Positions 60,463 to 64,000 of a DNA stretch of 64,000 nt are shown here, piece by piece. The position numbers and the translations under genes were made by a program. Positions within the stretch are counted from its first letter, which is position 1, and every line of letters starts with the position of its first letter. Source of the stretch: Streptomyces sp. NBC_00078 (GTDB lineage Bacteria > Actinomycetota > Actinomycetes > Streptomycetales > Streptomycetaceae); contig NZ_JAPELX010000001.1 in the NCBI RefSeq assembly GCF_026343335.1, positions 4,526,001 to 4,590,000 of the forward strand, read 5' to 3'. The notes beneath the pieces were generated by a model. The model had not been told where the DNA came from, did no database searches, and saw nothing but the letters and a program-made list of their open reading frames with translations.

Positions 60463-61584
60463 ATGCACGTCACGCATCTGTCGCTGGCCGACTTCCGCTC
60501 GTACGCCCGGGTCGAAGTCCCACTCGACCCGGGCGTCACCGCTTTCGTCGGGCCCAACGGGCAGGGCAAGACCAACCTGGTCGAGGCCGTCGGCTATCTC
60601 GCCACCCTCGGCAGCCACCGGGTCGCCTCCGATGCCCCGCTGGTCCGCATGGGCGCCGACCGCGCGGTCATCCGGGCGCAGGTCAAGCAGGGCGAGCGGC
60701 AGCAGCTGGTCGAGCTGGAGCTGAACCCCGGCAAGTCCAACCGGGCCCGAATCAACAGATCCTCGCAGGTCAGACCGCGTGACGTGCTGGGCATCGTACG
60801 AACTGTCCTGTTCGCGCCCGAGGACCTCTCCCTGGTCAAAGGCGACCCGGGCGAGCGGCGCCGCTTTCTCGACGAGCTGATCACCGCCCGTTCCCCGCGC
60901 ATGGCCGGGGTGCGCTCCGACTACGAGCGGGTCCTGAAGCAGCGCAACACGCTTCTCAAGTCGGCCGCGCTGGCCCGCCGCCACGGCGGCCGGTCCATGG
61001 ACCTGTCCACGCTCGACGTCTGGGACCAGCATCTCGCGCGCGTGGGTGCCGAGTTGCTGGCTCAGCGGCTCGACCTGATCGCCACGATCCAGCCCCTGGC
61101 CGACAAGGCGTACGAGCAGCTGGCTCCGGGCGGCGGACCGATCGCCCTCGACTACAAGCCGTCCGCCCCCGGCGAGGCCCACACGCGCGAGGACCTCTAC
61201 GAGCAACTGATGGCGGCCCACGCCGAAGCGCGCAAGCAGGAGATCGAGCGGGGCGTCACTCTCGTAGGACCCCATCGAGACGATCTGCTTCTCAAACTCG
61301 GTCAGCTGCCCGCCAAGGGGTACGCCTCGCACGGCGAGTCCTGGTCGTATGCGCTGGCGCTGCGCCTCGCCTCCTACGACTTGCTGCGGGCCGAGGGCAA
61401 CGAGCCGGTGCTCGTCCTCGACGACGTCTTCGCCGAGCTCGACACCCGCCGCCGCGAGCGGCTCGCCGAACTGGTCGCACCCGGCGAGCAGGTGCTGGTG
61501 ACCGCCGCGGTGGACGACGATGTGCCGCATGTGCTGGCCGGGACGCGGTACTCCGTGTCTGACGGGACGGTGGAGCGCGCATGA
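60463..61584 (+). CDS. recF: DNA replication/repair protein RecF
   Basis: The 373-residue SMC-like ATPase has Walker A AFVGPNGQGKTNLVEAVGYLA, signature SYALALRLASYDLL and Walker B EPVLVLDDVFAELDTRRRERLAELV. It loads RecA onto gapped DNA. ATG at 60463 (MHVTHLSLADFRSYARVEV). Its stop overlaps the next start (ATGA). Confidence 0.95.
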   Translation: MHVTHLSLADFRSYARVEVPLDPGVTAFVGPNGQGKTNLVEAVGYLATLGSHRVASDAPLVRMGADRAVIRAQVKQGERQQLVELELNPGKSNRARINRSSQVRPRDVLGIVRTVLFAPEDLSLVKGDPGERRRFLDELITARSPRMAGVRSDYERVLKQRNTLLKSAALARRHGGRSMDLSTLDVWDQHLARVGAELLAQRLDLIATIQPLADKAYEQLAPGGGPIALDYKPSAPGEAHTREDLYEQLMAAHAEARKQEIERGVTLVGPHRDDLLLKLGQLPAKGYASHGESWSYALALRLASYDLLRAEGNEPVLVLDDVFAELDTRRRERLAELVAPGEQVLVTAAVDDDVPHVLAGTRYSVSDGTVERA

Positions 61585-62123
61585 CGAACGAAGAGCCCGC
61601 CTCCGGGAAGAACGAGAAGACCCCCGAGCCGTCCGGTGTCGACCTCGCGCGCGTGGCGCTCAGGGCGGCGAAGGAACAGGCACGCGCGCGTGGGGACGCG
61701 GCGCAGCAGAAGAAGCAGGCGCGGCGCGGCGGCCTGCGCTCCGGCGCGCGCGCCGACGGGCGCGACCCGATGGCGCTCGGTGCTGCGATCAACCGCCTGA
61801 TCACCGAGCGCGGTTGGGAGACCCCGGCGGCGGTGGGCGGGGTGATGGGCCGCTGGCCGCAGATCGTGGGCGAGGACGTGGCCAAGCACTGTGTGCCGGA
61901 CACATACGACGAGGACGAGCGGGTGCTCGTCGTGCGCTGTGACTCCACGGCCTGGGCGACGAATCTGCGCCTGCTCGCCCCGACGCTCGTCGCCCGGCTC
62001 AACGAGGATCTCGGGCACGGCGCGGTGAAGGTGATCAAGGTGAACGGCCCCAGCGGCCCCGCCCGCCGCTACGGTCCCCTGCGCGCCCCCGGAAGCACGG
62101 GCCCCGGCGACACATACGGGTGA
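61581..62123 (+). CDS. DciA-family (DUF721) protein
   Basis: The 180-residue protein has a disordered basic N-terminus and a DUF721 domain (LGAAINRLITERGWETPAAVGGVMGRWPQIVGEDVAKHCVPD ... LVVRCDSTAWATNLRLLAPTLVARLNEDLG). In bacteria without DnaC/DnaI, DciA helps load the DnaB helicase, so this gene belongs functionally with dnaB of this window. It overlaps recF by 4 bp. Confidence 0.9.
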   Translation: MTNEEPASGKNEKTPEPSGVDLARVALRAAKEQARARGDAAQQKKQARRGGLRSGARADGRDPMALGAAINRLITERGWETPAAVGGVMGRWPQIVGEDVAKHCVPDTYDEDERVLVVRCDSTAWATNLRLLAPTLVARLNEDLGHGAVKVIKVNGPSGPARRYGPLRAPGSTGPGDTYG

Positions 62124-62140
62124 CAGACCTCACATCTGCA

Positions 62141-62174
62141 GGCCGCCGGCTGTCTCGTCGCAGCGCCGGCGGCC
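62141..62174 (+). terminator. Terminator after the dciA-like gene
   Basis: Perfect 10-bp stem GGCCGCCGGC (62141-62150 with 62165-62174). Confidence 0.78.
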
Positions 62175-62521
62175 GCTTTGTCGTACCACCGCACACGGCG
62201 GCGAATCGCTACCTGACTCCCAAGTAGCCAAGGGTTGACAGCTGGAAGCGCTGAGTGCCGCTGTGAGCCTCTTGGAGCCCTGCTCCGTATATGGGGACCC
62301 GGTAGATGCCGGTTGAGGGCGCCACATGCGGACTCAGGTACCGGCAAACCCCCATCACTGTCGGCGCTACCGGTAGACTGGAAGCTAATCCCGCCCCATT
62401 CGTGGGGACCGTCCGGGAAAAGCTGAGCAACGCTGAACAAGGCTTACCAACGCAACATGCCGCAGCCGCTCCGGCAACCCGCCGACGAGCCTGGCTCGTG
62501 CTGTGCCAGAAAGGGCGCTTC
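62175..62521. promoter_or_regulatory. gyrB upstream region
   Basis: Leader and promoter region of gyrB, no gene seen. TAGACT near 62383 in CCGGTAGACTGGAAG is a possible -10 element but no clear -35 accompanies it. gyrB promoters in streptomycetes respond to DNA supercoiling. Confidence 0.4.
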
Positions 62522-64000
62522 GTGGCCGATTCCGGCAACCCCAACGAGAACATCCCGTCCACCGACGCCGGCGAGAACAGCGTGGTGACCTCGTCGAACG
62601 GCGAGGTCACCGCCTCGTACGACGCCAGCGCCATCACCGTCCTCGAGGGCCTGGACGCCGTCCGCAAGCGACCCGGTATGTACATCGGCTCGACCGGAGA
62701 GCGCGGACTGCACCACCTCGTGTACGAGGTCGTCGACAACTCGGTCGACGAGGCGCTGGCCGGTCACGCGGACACCATCGATGTCACGATCCTTGCCGAC
62801 GGCGGCGTACGCGTCGTCGACAACGGCCGTGGCATCCCGGTCGGCATCGTCGCCTCCGAGGGCAAGCCGGCACTTGAGGTCGTGCTGACCGTGCTGCACG
62901 CGGGCGGCAAGTTCGGCGGCGGCGGCTACGCGGTCTCCGGTGGTCTGCACGGCGTGGGCGTCTCGGTCGTGAACGCGCTGTCCGCCAAGGTCGCCGTCGA
63001 GGTCAGGACCGACGGTCACCGCTGGACGCAGGACTACAAGATGGGCGTCCCCACGGCGCCGCTCGTCAAGCACGAGGCCATCGAGGAGACCGGCACGGCG
63101 GTCACCTTCTGGGCCGACCCCGACATCTTCGAGACCACCGAGTACTCCTTCGAGACGCTCTCGCGGCGCTTCCAGGAGATGGCGTTCCTCAACAAGGGTT
63201 TGACGATCAAACTCACTGACGAGCGCGAGTCCGCGAAGGCCACCGCCGGGGCGGACGAGGCGGGTGCGGACGAGAAGGACGAGGTCAAGACCGTCACGTA
63301 CCACTACGAGGGCGGCATCGTCGACTTCGTGAAGTACCTCAACTCCCGCAAGGGGGAGGCGGTGCACCCGACGGTGATCGACCTCGAGGCGGAGGACAAG
63401 GAGAAGAGCCTCTCTCTCGAAGTCGCCATGCAGTGGAACAGCGGCTACAGCGAGGGCGTGTACTCCTTCGCCAACATCATTCACACGCACGAGGGCGGCA
63501 CGCACGAAGAGGGCTTCCGCGCGGCGCTCACGAACCTCATCAACAAGTACGCGCGCGACAAGAAGCTGCTGCGTGAGAAGGACGACAACCTCACGGGCGA
63601 CGACATCCGCGAGGGTCTGACCGCGATCATCTCGGTGAAGCTGAGCGAGCCGCAGTTCGAGGGCCAGACGAAGACCAAGCTGGGCAACACGGAGGCGAAG
63701 ACCTTCGTCCAGAAGGCGGTCTACGAGCACCTCAACGACTGGCTCGACCGCAACCCTAACGAGGCCGCGGACATCATCCGCAAGGGCATCCAGGCGGCCA
63801 CCGCGCGCGTGGCGGCCCGCAAGGCCCGCGACCTCACCCGGCGCAAGGGCCTGCTGGAGACGGCGTCCCTGCCGGGCAAGCTGTCCGACTGCCAGTCGAA
63901 CGACCCCACCAAGTGCGAGATCTTCATCGTCGAGGGTGACTCCGCCGGCGGCTCGGCCAAGTCCGGCCGGAACCCGCAGTACCAGGCGATCCTCCCGATC
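62522..64000 (+). CDS. gyrB: DNA gyrase subunit B, 3' end outside window
   Basis: The first 493 codons are present, starting GTG at 62522 (VADSGNPNENIPSTDAGENS). The GHKL ATPase part shows LEGLDAVRKRPGMYIGSTGERGLHHLVYEVVDNSVDEALAG, DNGRGIPVGIV and GGKFGGGGYAVSGGLHGVGVSVVNAL. The transducer follows, and the TOPRIM motif begins at IFIVEGDSAGGSAKSGRNPQYQAILPI, where the window ends. With GyrA it introduces negative supercoils; it is the target of novobiocin. An acidic insert (ATAGADEAGADEKDEV) sits in the transducer region. Confidence 0.95.
   Translation, partial: MADSGNPNENIPSTDAGENSVVTSSNGEVTASYDASAITVLEGLDAVRKRPGMYIGSTGERGLHHLVYEVVDNSVDEALAGHADTIDVTILADGGVRVVDNGRGIPVGIVASEGKPALEVVLTVLHAGGKFGGGGYAVSGGLHGVGVSVVNALSAKVAVEVRTDGHRWTQDYKMGVPTAPLVKHEAIEETGTAVTFWADPDIFETTEYSFETLSRRFQEMAFLNKGLTIKLTDERESAKATAGADEAGADEKDEVKTVTYHYEGGIVDFVKYLNSRKGEAVHPTVIDLEAEDKEKSLSLEVAMQWNSGYSEGVYSFANIIHTHEGGTHEEGFRAALTNLINKYARDKKLLREKDDNLTGDDIREGLTAIISVKLSEPQFEGQTKTKLGNTEAKTFVQKAVYEHLNDWLDRNPNEAADIIRKGIQAATARVAARKARDLTRRKGLLETASLPGKLSDCQSNDPTKCEIFIVEGDSAGGSAKSGRNPQYQAILPI

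Overview
This is a high-GC actinobacterial chromosome segment, almost certainly Streptomyces, covering the origin of replication and one flank. Three things point to Streptomyces: the sporulation pair ssgA/ssgR, a DnaA with a very long Pro/Asp-rich linker, and the gene order rpmH-dnaA-oriC-dnaN-gnd-recF-dciA-gyrB. In addition, at least twelve perfect copies of the ParB site GTTTCACGTGAAAC are scattered between 13 kb and 51 kb. No rRNA, tRNA or CRISPR array was found.

Layout. Positions 1-7350 hold a YibE/F membrane protein cut by the window edge, ssgA and its regulator ssgR, small envelope genes, a cupin, the phosphatase ptpA overlapping a cystathionine gamma-lyase, a LysR regulator carrying a rare TTA codon, and a Nudix hydrolase. 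Positions 7362-16775 are an accessory island. A chromosomal scar in which a HAD phosphatase and an oxidoreductase have been deleted into each other is followed by two IS5-type elements flanking an IS481-type element. The IS481 transposase gene is split by a 2441-bp group II intron encoding a reverse transcriptase/maturase/HNH protein. Two acetyltransferases and an IS1634-type element then follow. All four insertion sequences sit on CTAG-containing target duplications.

Positions 16777-24650 hold a serine hydrolase, a PIG-L deacetylase, dnaB preceded by a cluster of DnaA boxes, a MATE exporter, and the rpsF-ssb-rpsR-rplI operon. Positions 24900-35620 are mainly envelope genes: femX, an alanine-racemase-like protein, a GT87-like glycosyltransferase, a bifunctional penicillin-binding protein, a PadR regulator with its palindromic operator, inositol-phosphate synthase and an MFS transporter. 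Positions 36300-48000 are the CCA-enzyme, DUF6049, murJ, pseudokinase, sigM, rsmA, trxB, trxA block, whose order resembles the Mycobacterium tuberculosis origin region. A sigma-R-type promoter precedes trxB.

Positions 48042-55000, on the minus strand, carry the rpmH-rnpA-yidD-yidC-khpB-rsmG-parA-parB series. dnaA, oriC (57425-57985 with about sixteen DnaA-box-like 9-mers), dnaN, gnd, recF, a DciA-like gene and the first 493 codons of gyrB complete the window.

How the genes work together: the window combines replication initiation (DnaA, DnaN, DnaB, SSB, GyrB, RecF, DciA), chromosome segregation (ParA/ParB/parS), sporulation septation (SsgA/SsgR), peptidoglycan assembly (MurJ, PBP, FemX) and thiol redox balance (SigM/RsmA, TrxAB). 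The least ordinary part is the nested mobile-element stack at 7.9-13.4 kb.
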